A stretch of DNA of 64,000 nucleotides from Cryptomeria japonica. Lineage: Eukaryota > Streptophyta > Pinopsida > Cupressales > Cupressaceae. Position 1 is the stretch's first letter; every line of letters starts with the position of its first letter. The notes under the pieces were generated by a model. The model did no database searches. It was not told the DNA's origin and saw only the letters and a program-made list of their open reading frames with translations. The position numbers were made by a program, and so were the translations under genes. Shown here piece after piece: positions 37,161 through 46,218 of this stretch. The stretch covers positions 100,100,239 through 100,164,238 of the forward strand of contig NC_081413.1 in NCBI RefSeq assembly GCF_030272615.1, in the 5' to 3' direction.

Positions 37161-39145
37161 TGGTAAAGTTTGATCCGTTGAAGCATCTTTTCTCTAAAAC
37201 TAATTTATCAGGACGCCTAGCTAAGTGGGTTATGATGTTAACTGAATTTGACCTTAAATTTGTTTCACAAAGAGCAATTAAAGGGAAAGCGTTGACCGAT
37301 CACCTAGCTGAGGCTCCTTCACCTTTCTCCTTCCCTAACCCTGAGTCTTTTCCTGATGACTTCATTCTTTCTATAGAGAAAGATGAAACTTGGGAGTTAT
37401 ACTTTGATGGCTCTAAGTGTCGTATGGGATCGGCGGCAGGTGTTGTTCTGATTTCTCCTACAAAGAAACCCATTCCCTTATCCTATCGTCTAAATTTCCT
37501 GTGTGCCAATAACATTGCTGAGTATGAGGTTCTTATAGCGGGAATAAAAGAAGCCTTAGCTCTGAACATAAAACACATACATATCTATGGAGATTCGCAA
37601 TTGATTATAAGACAAGTAACAGGAATATATCAAGCAAAACAAGACAAATTATCACAATATAAAGATCTTGCCATCTCTTTATTACAGAAATTTGATTCTT
37701 ATACCATGGAAGTTGTTCCTCGAAAAGATAATCGACATGCGGATGCAATGGCATGTGTGGCTTCTCTTGTATCTTTAGAGGACCCTGTGGTTGATCTTAA
37801 ATTTGTTATTCACAACCTTATTTCTCCAGCTATTGTAGACGATCTTACTCTGGTAACATGTTGTGACTTTATAGACTCAGATGAATGGTACTCGCATATC
37901 GTAAGATATTTGACCGATGGTACCTTTCCTGATTCTACTAATAGAAACACTAGGGCTAGAATCCGCAAGTTGTCTGCTAGATATATCATTCTTTCTAATG
38001 TCCTTTACCGAAGGGGTTATGATGGTCTTCTCCTTCGCTGTCTTAACAAATCAGAAATCCCCGTTGCTCTTGAAGAGGCGCATTCAGGTGCCTGTGGGGG
38101 ACATTTTGGAGGCAAATCCTTGGTTCATAGATTGCTTCGTATGGGATACTATTGGCAAACTATGCAGAAGGATTCTTTTTCATTTGTTAAGAAATGTCAT
38201 CAATGTCAACAACATAATAATCTGATTCATGCTCCTGCCCAAGAACTTCATTCTCAAGTAGCTTCTTGGCCTTTTTCCGCATGGGGTTTGGATCTTATTG
38301 GTAAAATCTCTCCCCCTTCATCTCAAGGACACACCTTCATTATAACCGCAACAGATTACTTTACGAAGTGGGTAGAAGCTATTCCCCTTTGCTCTACCAC
38401 TGCTGAAGTGATTTGTCAATTTCTTCTAGACAACATCATTTCTCGATTCGGGATACCTTCTACTATAATCTCAGATAATGGGACATCATTTAAGAACAAG
38501 GACGTGAAGAAATTCCTCGAGAAGTATCATATCAAACATCGATTTTCTACACCATACTATCCTCAGTCAAATGGTCAAGCCGAATCATCCAATAAGATAA
38601 TTGAACAAATTCTTCACAAAACCGTGAATAAGCATGGTAAGGATTGGAGTAACCAGCTAATCTATGCTCTTTGGGCTTACCGAACGAGTGAACGAATTGC
38701 CACAGGAACTACTCCTTATAATCTTGTTTATGGTGCTGACGCTATTATGCCTTTAGAGCTAGAGATTCCATCACTTAGGGTTTCTCTCAAAGGTATAGTA
38801 GATGATGACTCTTATAGAGAACAACGACTTCAACAGCTTGAGATGCTTGATGAACAGCATATAAATGCTCTTGAGCATATTCAAGCATATCACAAAACTC
38901 TACAACGAAGCTATAATGATAAGGTTATTCAACGTTCCTTCTCAGTAGGTGACTTAGTCCTCTATGAGAATCAGCGCAATGTGAATGCCTTACCTGCAGA
39001 AAAGGGAAAATTCAGTCCTAATTGGCTTGGACCATACATCGTTATTGAGGATTATGGATCAGGTGCTTACAAAATAGCGGATGTAGACGGTACACCTCTT
39101 AAAGAACCTATAAGTGCTATGCACTTGCGTAGATATTATGCTTAA
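37145..39145 (+). CDS. Tat pol, part 3: archaeal-type RNase H and integrase
   Basis: Open to TAA at 39145. I take the genuine frame from about 37145; the first ~10 residues of the nominal 674-codon ORF (37121) are out of frame. In that numbering the second RNase H has D96 (ELYFDGS), E134, D158 (IYGDSQL) and D208 (RHADAMA), a complete D-E-D-D set. Integrase follows: HHCC zinc finger H321, H328, C359, C362; catalytic D391 (GLDLIG), D452 (ISDNGTSF), E488 (GQAESSNK); then a C-terminal region with LGPYIVIEDYGSGAYKI. All catalytic residues are present, but the reading frame cannot be reached from part 1 without two frame changes. RNase H removes RNA template; integrase joins cDNA to the chromosome. 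Confidence 0.92.
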   Translation, partial: SEVHVMVKFDPLKHLFSKTNLSGRLAKWVMMLTEFDLKFVSQRAIKGKALTDHLAEAPSPFSFPNPESFPDDFILSIEKDETWELYFDGSKCRMGSAAGVVLISPTKKPIPLSYRLNFLCANNIAEYEVLIAGIKEALALNIKHIHIYGDSQLIIRQVTGIYQAKQDKLSQYKDLAISLLQKFDSYTMEVVPRKDNRHADAMACVASLVSLEDPVVDLKFVIHNLISPAIVDDLTLVTCCDFIDSDEWYSHIVRYLTDGTFPDSTNRNTRARIRKLSARYIILSNVLYRRGYDGLLLRCLNKSEIPVALEEAHSGACGGHFGGKSLVHRLLRMGYYWQTMQKDSFSFVKKCHQCQQHNNLIHAPAQELHSQVASWPFSAWGLDLIGKISPPSSQGHTFIITATDYFTKWVEAIPLCSTTAEVICQFLLDNIISRFGIPSTIISDNGTSFKNKDVKKFLEKYHIKHRFSTPYYPQSNGQAESSNKIIEQILHKTVNKHGKDWSNQLIYALWAYRTSERIATGTTPYNLVYGADAIMPLELEIPSLRVSLKGIVDDDSYREQRLQQLEMLDEQHINALEHIQAYHKTLQRSYNDKVIQRSFSVGDLVLYENQRNVNALPAEKGKFSPNWLGPYIVIEDYGSGAYKIADVDGTPLKEPISAMHLRRYYA

Positions 39146-39745
39146 TTCTTCATTCTTTATTTATCTTCTTTTCAGTTCTTCAACATTGGGTAATATGTTA
39201 GTATCTCCTAATTAGAGAAAAATAGAATTAAATGTTATGTTGTTTAATCTATAATGCTTCGTTCTTGACAAGCGTGTTTCTTTACTTCATGGTTTGTCTT
39301 GAATTCATTTATGTAAGTTGTAAAAGATTTACATTTCCATTATGCTAGCATATTATACAGTGTCTTTATGTTTTAAGTAGAATCGTATCATGTTGTGTTT
39401 AAGTTCAAAATTAAATCACGTTAGTTATATGATTCTTAGACTTAATGCATATTTCTTCCCTATCATCAATGTAGTACTTGATTAAATATTTAATTAAGTC
39501 ACACATGTATCAATTTAATCATAGTGCATTGAGAAATCAATCATATGGAAATTAAATTCTGAACATACATGTACATTTACCAAATGTATTAGATTTAATC
39601 AAAGAAAAACATACATTGTTTTAAGCATTAAAGATAACACATTTGAGACAAAAGAGAAGCATGTATATATACATATATATATGTGGATCATATACAAATA
39701 TAGGTCACTATACAACCAAAATGTGACCTCTCCTACATCATAAAA
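39146..39745. other. Non-coding spacer between pol and the antisense gene
   Basis: AT-rich, no ORFs, with a TATATACATATATATATG tract at about 39664-39684. It would hold the 3' ends of two convergent transcripts: pol from the left and the PMD gene from the right. Confidence 0.6.
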
Positions 39746-41895
39746 TCATCTCCTATCCCTAGGACTGGTGGCTGGAGAGTGTCGACTGGACGCTCCCTCC
39801 TGATCTGGCCGTGAAGGTGGACCCATGGGTGTGTAGCGAGATACAGACCGTGAGTGACTCCGAGAGGAACTCCTACGATCCCTATCCATAAGGATCGCGC
39901 GATAGGTGGTAGCCTCGGCCTGAGCTGCTGCTACATCTCGCCATGCCCACTGAAGGTCCTCTGATAGGACTCTCTCTCTCTCCCTCCATATGTCTACCTG
40001 AACTTGGAATGGGGAAAACAAGTCCTCGTGCCGACCCGCGTTCCCCTGAGGCCTATAGGCAATCTGTGAGGAACTGGGGATCTGTGCTATCGTGGAAATG
40101 TCTATCACTGCCTGCTGAATCAGAGAATGCCACTCCTGCACATTAGCTGTGGCAGTAGAATAGATTTTTGTATTAGTACCATTCTATATCATCAAAACAT
40201 TAATAATCAATTTAAACCTACTATACCTGGGTCTCCCTCGCACCAGTAGGGATCATGATACGGTAGCATCTGTGATTGGGATCTACTAGGCTCCCCTCGC
40301 TCGACTAATCTGTGCACGATGGGTGTAGGCTGGGTGGTACTAGGAACAGGTCTCTGTATCGCCTCATGTTCCCCCTGTTGGGAAATATGAGGAGGATCCA
40401 GAGCTATGGTATCATCCCCTGAATGGTGAGGAGCTGCATCTGACTCCTCCTCATCATCTCTATCCTCATCTGCATCTGACTCCTCCTCATCATCTCTATC
40501 CTCTTCTGCATCTGACTCCTCCTCATCATCAGTTCTCTCCTCCTCGTCCTCATCTCCATCTGTGTCCTCCTCCTCCTCGGCGCTGGGCCGATCGCCTGTA
40601 GGTGGATCAGGATCTCCCGCCTCCTCATGACCCTCTCCCTCCTCTGGCTCCTCTGACCTAGATCCCTGGTCCTCATCTCGGTCTCCATGTCTCCATGGGC
40701 CTGGATGGCCTGTCGGGTGATCTGGTGGAAAGATAGGACCTGGATATGATCTCATAAACCATGAGACATACCTGCGCTGTGCTCCAGGCTCTGCAGAATA
40801 ATCAACGACTACATCCTGATCAGATCCCTCTATATCTGTAGTCTCGATGTCATCTATTGTCGGTCTCGCTACTGCTCCAGGTCTGGGAAGGACCCGTGAG
40901 TGTCGAGTATAGATGGGCACATCGGCTGGAACACACTGCTCTAGCCCGAACTGCCTCCATACTCGGTCAAAGTAGAAAGGGACTATGATGTGTGAATATC
41001 GTCCCTGCAGTAGGTGGTTCCTCTGTAAGCATGCTAACTGTCTCTCCATCCCATCCCATCTGTGCATCCGCAGGTAAGGTCTCCACACTGTCACCTCGGC
41101 TGTCAGTCTATCAAAAATCACTCTCCAATATAACAAATCTCCAAACCTCCACTCGCTGGTAAGTGGATAAGCAAACACCCTAGGTCGCTCGCTAGCCATA
41201 CTCAGCGGAAAGCCAACAGGCCTGGTGCATGTGAAGTGCTCTAAAACCCATACCTACAGAAGTGTGCATGTCATCAAACTGCAACCTTGTCCAAATACAT
41301 ACTCCCCAAGGTCGTGATAGAGATGTGCAAGCATACTCCGACCCCAAGCATACACTCTCCTGTGTCTCTCCATCACTCTGATGCACCATGTGAGACCCCC
41401 ATGCATGTGCGTGCCTCGCCCATTAGGGCAAACGGCTAGTGCTATGATGGCGATCATAAGGTGTCTCAGAAGGGGTACCTCCCCTGTAGGATGTAAGAGC
41501 CAGCTAACCATGATGCAACCTCTCGTCTCGCTCGGCATGACTCTCCCTATGCAATATACCTGCTCCCTCTGATGATCCTCCGCTGACCGATCAGTCGCGT
41601 ATGTAACAGTCGCTCCTCTGATAGGAAGACGAAGTATACGGTACACATCCTCGAGTGTAACCGTCAGCTCCCCTACTAGAAGATGAAATGTGCATGTGTC
41701 AGGATCCCATTGCTCCATCAATGCCATCAGCATCGCAGGATGGAACCGAATGGCTGGCATGAGGATCACATACCATAATCCTACTATCGACAATGTGTCT
41801 CTCTCTGCCTGAGTAAGCCGCGGAATCTGATCTCGCAAACTACGAAGAATATGTCCCACTGTATGCTCTCTCATGTACGGAAGGCCTTGCAACAC
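39746..41895 (-). pseudogene. Antisense plant mobile domain (PMD) gene in the Tat element
   Basis: Exon 41895-40227 is one frame with a single stop, TAG at 41254-41256 (codon 214), in a TLL-VWVLEHF context where a Gln (CAG) is likely. Its first part matches the plant mobile domain: WDPDTCTFHLLVGELTVTLE, then DVYRILRLPI. It continues through MASERPRVFAYPL (41199) into a long Glu/Asp-rich region. An 80-base intron (40226-40147; GTATAG...CCACAG, AT-rich) leads to exon 40146-39746, ending in a Ser/Arg-rich tail (SSSRSHSRSVSR). Both exons total exactly 690 codons. Host MAIN/MAIL proteins with this domain act in the nucleus on gene and transposon silencing; PMD copies in transposons are known. The role in this element is unknown. 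Confidence 0.8.
40434..40541 (-). repeat. 36-bp in-frame tandem repeat coding an acidic tract
   Basis: Three 36-base units (CTGCATCTGACTCCTCCTCA... on the + strand) at 40434, 40470 and 40506. Each encodes a 12-residue unit of the DDEEESDADEDR type in the PMD protein. In-frame expansion lengthens the acidic region without breaking the gene. Confidence 0.88.
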
Positions 41896-41971
41896 AAAAA
41901 CATAACCGTAATCAGTACTCGATCATCAAAATCACTTATGCAAACTATCAAACATCATATGCCAAGCCCTG

Positions 41972-42178
41972 TCAAGGACCATGGCGCCCTGTCAGGGACC
42001 ATGGCGCCCTGGTTGGGACCATGGCGCCCTGTCAAGGACCATGGCACCCTGAGGGGACCATGGCGCCCTGGTTGGGACCAGGGCGCCCTGTCAAGGACCA
42101 TGGCACCCTGAGGGGACCATGGCGCCCTGGGGGGACCAGGGCGCCCCACAGGGACCATGGCACCCTGGGTGGGGCCCG
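41972..42178. repeat. ~20-bp GC-rich tandem repeat (CCATGGCGCCC type)
   Basis: About ten units of GGACCATGGCGCCCTG plus a 4-base linker (GTCA, GTTG, AGGG) in tandem. Each unit holds two palindromes, CCATGG and GGCGCC. It is the most GC-rich block in the window and lies just 5' of the PMD exon on the minus strand, inside a candidate intron or promoter. Confidence 0.9.
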
Positions 42179-42257
42179 GGTCAGCCTTCAGGGCCCGCAA
42201 ACGATCACAGAAAAGTCAAAATGCAGAAAATCAAAAGTCAAAGTTTAGTCAACTCAC

Positions 42258-42338
42258 CTCATCCAGTGGCTCATCATCAATCACGGCCTGGCGCAGGATC
42301 TCAACCCTCGTGGGACGCTCCGGTCGTCATGAAGGCAT
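42258..42338 (-). other. Candidate first exon of the PMD gene
   Basis: ATG at 42338-42336 opens 27 codons (RPERPTRVEILRQAVIDDEP), with one TGA at codon 4 where CGA is likely, ending at GATGAG followed by GTGAGT, a good splice donor. An intron would run to an acceptor near 41890 (TTGTGTTGCAAG). The phases of this donor and the most obvious acceptor do not match, so either the acceptor is elsewhere, an indel has occurred, or this is chance. Confidence 0.35.
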
Positions 42339-42904
42339 GATGATGGCTATGTGGGCTCCGCTGCAATGAATAGTACTCAGAATCAACAAAGTGACAAATG
42401 CAAATGTCTCTTTCAAGGTATATACGTTCATTCCTTTACCTTTACTTTCAAAACCCTAATTTTCCTCTTTCACTCATTTCATCATAACTTGACTTTGGGA
42501 GATGCGATTTTTGAACCGTTTGTTGCTTAGGAATCATATTTTCATTCCCCTACTCTCGGGATGTTCCAAAAAGTGCTCTGATGAAGCCTTTTCAGTGAAC
42601 ATCCCTCATCAATACTCTCTTACACAATTTGTCATAAGTAAACATGCTACCCTATTTCACCTCCCTAATAAGCAAGTCGAAACAGGGGGGGGCATACAGC
42701 TACTCACAAATTTCATCACTTTCCTTAGTAAGCATTAGGTGATTTTTGTGATCTAACGTGTGTTTTGTAGGGTGCGGTTCCTAACTGTGTACTGCAGATA
42801 CCGCTGGGGGCTTCGTCCGACAACTTATGGATATATCCTTTTTCAAATAATGTTTACTTTCTGTACTTTAGCTTGCATATGCACGTAGTACTCATATGAC
42901 CGCT
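42339..42904. other. Non-coding region upstream of the antisense gene
   Basis: No credible ORF. It lies between the candidate PMD start and the polypurine tract, so any promoter for the antisense transcript should be here or in the 3' LTR. A CTTCGTCC-rich stretch is at about 42810-42830. I see no certain TATA box. Confidence 0.4.
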
Positions 42905-42919
42905 AAAGTGGGGGCTAAA
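42905..42919 (+). other. Polypurine tract of the Tat element
   Basis: AAAGTGGGGGCTAAA directly before TGTAACGTCA, the first bases of the 3' LTR. The same tract in reverse complement precedes the minus-strand Tat-type LTR at 57906-57922. Confidence 0.9.
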
Positions 42920-44582
42920 TGTAACGTCATAAATTGTACGCACTTGCTAAGGCAGTACAATTTAACACCTAGTTTAGCACCCGCCTTGGCGCAGTTGCAT
43001 TTTGCATTGCATTTCCCCTTTAGCACTTAAATTAACCGAATTAATTAGGTCTAAAGGTTCTATTTCACCATTTTCCACATCACAAAGTCGGGCCCTTTCA
43101 TTAAAGCGTGCCCCTTTCATTTTATTCCTCCAATACATCACTTAATCAAAAACCCTAATTAGGCCCTATTCTGAGCTTGGGGGCTTGATTTCGGGGGTCA
43201 AAACATCTCAAAATCACCTGTAACTTCAGGATTCTCTCTAAAATCATCATATCTGACGGCCCTAAAAATTTGGTGAAAAGTTGTCAGGACCGTGGCGCCT
43301 GGAGTGCACACGGTCCCGGACATTTTTCCCGAAATTTTAGGAGCGCGATCCAATCATAAAATAAAGCTTAACCCCAAGAAATTGGCGGGATATTCAATCT
43401 CTAGGTCGGCCAAAAGATGAAATTGCAACCTAGGGTTTCATACATAAGAGCTCTCTTTCTTCATTTGAAAGGATCGGATTTTTGTTTCCAGGAACCTCAT
43501 ATGCAGCGAAAGAGCAGATCTTTGAAGACTTCAACATCTTACAACATCCCTCTATCAAGCATTCATCAATTTCATTCATCCATTTAGGGCTTGGAAGACA
43601 TTGAAGAACAATAGGAGATTACCGACTGAAGATTGGCTTGTACCTCTCCCTTGAGGGTTGGGTATGATTTCATGTTGTTTTCATGTCTTTGCATAAAGCT
43701 TCAATATATCCTTCATTCATGCTTTAGATCACTTTGCATCTTGATTTAGAGCATTTACATTATCATTTACAAGCAATTAGGGTTTACTTTCTAGGTTGCT
43801 CTAGTTTGCTTTCTTGCATTTTAGGACCTTGCACACACACTAGGTCTACACACACAATACATTTTACAAAACGACTTGGCTATTCGTGGAGGTGGAAATC
43901 ACTGAAGCGGGGGTTTGACTAAGGCAAAACCCTATATAGCCACCCATACCCCTTTTTTCAGATATAAGTGCAGGTTTCGGGACTCGGACGACGCCATAGG
44001 ATATAGATCCGGAGAGAACAGGTAGAGACAGCACTCTGTATCAAATTGCAGAGCAGAAGATTGGGATAGGAGCGCTGGGTGCCCTGGTCCTGCCAGGACA
44101 GGGGCGCTGGGTGCCTTGGTCCCTGGGACAGAGGCGCTGGGCGCCCTGGTCCTCCGGACAGACAGCTTTCAGACAGTTTCCCGACAGTGTTTCAGAGTGC
44201 AGAACGACAGTTTCCGGTGCAGTTTTCAGGACAGTGGCGCCCGCGCCCCCGTCTCGCACATTTTCAGTCCGATTTTGACTCCGGGTACACATCTGCATTC
44301 TTATTTCATCCTTGTATTTACAGCTTTCCATTGTTTAAGTTCAATTCTGTAATCTTGTTGTTAGCTCATACTTGCATTTTAGGGTTAAGAATTGAACTTG
44401 CATAATCTTACCTTTCCATTACAACAAAGGAATAGAAACCCTAATAGGTAGCCTATGGCTCTCTCTTTCACAAAAAGAAGTAGCCAATTGTGCGATACCT
44501 CTAGGCTCTTTCATATTCCGTAGTGTGTGACAAGAGGTAGGATTAGGGCATGATAACCTAGTCTCGCTTTTTCCCCCACACA
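42920..44582 (+). mobile_element. 3' LTR of the Tat element
   Basis: 1663 bases, collinear with 31792-33453 over its full length and ending CCCCCACACA. It is followed by GGAGT (44583-44587), the right copy of the target duplication. Scattered substitutions only. Confidence 0.93.
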
Positions 44583-44587
44583 GGAGT

Positions 44588-45384
44588 TATACCCTATTAA
44601 AGGTAGTACCCTGTTAGGAGTAACCTTGATAGAGGATTTAAGAATCCAAAATAATGGATCACCTTTTTAAAGGATTTGTATAATGAAGCTTGTTAGAGCT
44701 TACCCGGTTAGGGGATTTGATTATTGTAGTAATTAGAAAACAACAGGTGGTGTGATCTAGAAGTAGCACAACTTGCTTGAATAGATCCTCTTCTACACAC
44801 TCAAAACTGCATTACCAACATATTCTGCTATGCCTTTCACAAATTAACACTTCTATCTTCGCACCAAATTTTCTCATATCATATATCAAAATATATCATC
44901 ATAATGTCATTATATAGACATTTAGATTTCATGTCATCTTTAGAAATCATATCACAATTTCCTAGGTGCAGTGTATTTGGACAATCAAACATAACTCATC
45001 ACAAATTACCGCCAAAATTTGTCAGTTAGTGTAACTCACCATGGCCGGTGATAACTCATCACACAATCAATGAATACCGGTTAGAACACTGATACCGCTT
45101 AGAGTTAACCATTGTCAACATGTAAACCGATTGTCCTCCATTTGCTTCTTTGATGGTCTCCGTTGAATCTTCAGGTTGGTGTCAAGTCATTCCTTCATAT
45201 ATCGGTTGTCTACATGTACCGGTTTGACACTCTCTAAACCATCATAAACTAAACTTCCAATATCGGTTGCAATACAAGTAACTTTAGAAGTAAAATAGGT
45301 AGTCATTGTGAACATATGTGTGTGTACATGTTCCATCAATGACAACATATGAAGTCATTCATTACAATCATCATCAGGCCAACA
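44588..45384 (-). mobile_element. Solo copia-type LTR, right part
   Basis: Continues the LTR interrupted at 31791 and aligns with 61790-62591 (TATACCCTATTAAAGG, GTAGTACCCTGTTAG, AACATATGAAGTCATTCA). Ends CCAACA at 45384, so on the minus strand the LTR starts TGTTGG. Confidence 0.82.
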
Positions 45385-45461
45385 GTGACTAGTATATCTA
45401 TTTGATGTGAATGCCTTGTGAACCGTTTTTGGCCAACTCTTTGTTACCAATAATAAATTTA

Positions 45462-45493
45462 GTTCAAATGTATGCAATAGCATACATTTGAAC
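45462..45493. repeat. Perfect 14-bp inverted repeat with 4-base loop
   Basis: GTTCAAATGTATGC, loop AATA, GCATACATTTGAAC. All 14 pairs match. It lies near the interior edge of the CACTA-like segment. Confidence 0.93.
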
Positions 45494-45548
45494 GAATAAT
45501 TTTTTTTTAAAAACAACATGTTTTCATTGCAATTTTGACGAACACAAA

Positions 45549-45900
45549 CTGACGAACCACTAAAGCATTCGATGAATTTGTTGTATGTGCAATGATATTT
45601 TTGTCGCACTTGCATGCTCCACATCGTCGAAATTGTGAGGAACTACCAAAACTTCCGATGAAGTTGGTGTATGTGTGATGATATTTTTATCATACTGGCA
45701 TGATCTAAATCATCACAATTGCGACGAGCCACTAAAAACTTATGACCAAGTTGCTATATGCACGACGATATTTTCATCGTAATGGAATGCTCCACATCGT
45801 CAAAATTGCAAGGAACCACTAAAAACTTTTGACATTGTTGTTATATGCACAATGATATTTATGTCGTAATATATGCTCCACATTGTCGAAATTGTGATTA
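45549..45900. repeat. 86-bp tandem repeat, four copies
   Basis: The phrase GAACCACTAAAAAC recurs near 45554, 45640, 45726 and 45812, a constant 86-base step. Each unit also has ATATGCACGATGATATTT and CTCCACATCGTCGAAATTG. The GTCGAAATTG/ATCGTCG core matches the subterminal motifs further right. Confidence 0.88.
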
Positions 45901-46218
45901 ACTTTTGGTGCTTTTTTGACATTTTGAAAGAGACATTTTACAATGTTTTGTGATTATTGTTTGTCGCAAGATGGACGAAGTTTTTGTCGCTTTTCCGAAT
46001 AAAACCGGTTTCATTTTGCATGGCATTGTTCCACGAGACTTCATCAGGGATTCGACGAATTTAGGTTCATCAGAAAAGAGACAAAATTTTAGTGACAAAA
46101 TTTGCATGGGTATTTCGTCGATAATCTAAGAATATTTTGTCGAAGTTTCAACAAATTTTCATCAAAAATTGGTGCCAAATATAGTAGTGAAATCTAAAAA
46201 CCCTACAGCAACTCGGAA

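Larger units (their letters stand above)
31792..44582 (+). mobile_element. Tat-lineage Ty3/gypsy retrotransposon, complete, 12.8 kb
   Basis: Two near-identical LTRs of about 1.66 kb, exact GGAGT target duplications, primer site, polypurine tract and pol in the Ty3/gypsy order (protease, RT, RNase H, second RNase H, integrase). The second, archaeal-type RNase H and an extra antisense gene between pol and the 3' LTR are hallmarks of the Tat lineage. Pol is broken by two frameshifts and no recognisable Gag is present, so this copy is not autonomous. LTR similarity and clean target duplications mark it as the youngest large insertion visible here. It sits inside a solo copia LTR. Confidence 0.93.
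45385..46189 (-). mobile_element. Probable CACTA (En/Spm-like) transposon end
   Basis: On the minus strand the segment starts at 46189 with CACTACTATATTTGGC. It then carries many TCGTCGAA/TTGTCGAA-type subterminal motifs and an 86-bp tandem repeat. CACTA termini with dense subterminal repeats are the defining structure of that superfamily and bind the transposase. No transposase and no second end are visible; the solo LTR at 31467-45384 interrupts it, and its other side may be the exon-bearing DNA at 28.7-31.4 kb. Expected 3-bp target duplication: AAA follows, partner unknown. Confidence 0.55.

Noticed and set aside
40404-40688. 94-codon Arg/Met-rich frame
   Set aside because: Shadow frame of the acidic repeat in the PMD gene.
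41851-42369. Several plus- and minus-strand ORFs with Gly/Pro/Trp repeats
   Set aside because: They are translations of the CCATGGCGCCC tandem repeat in different frames.
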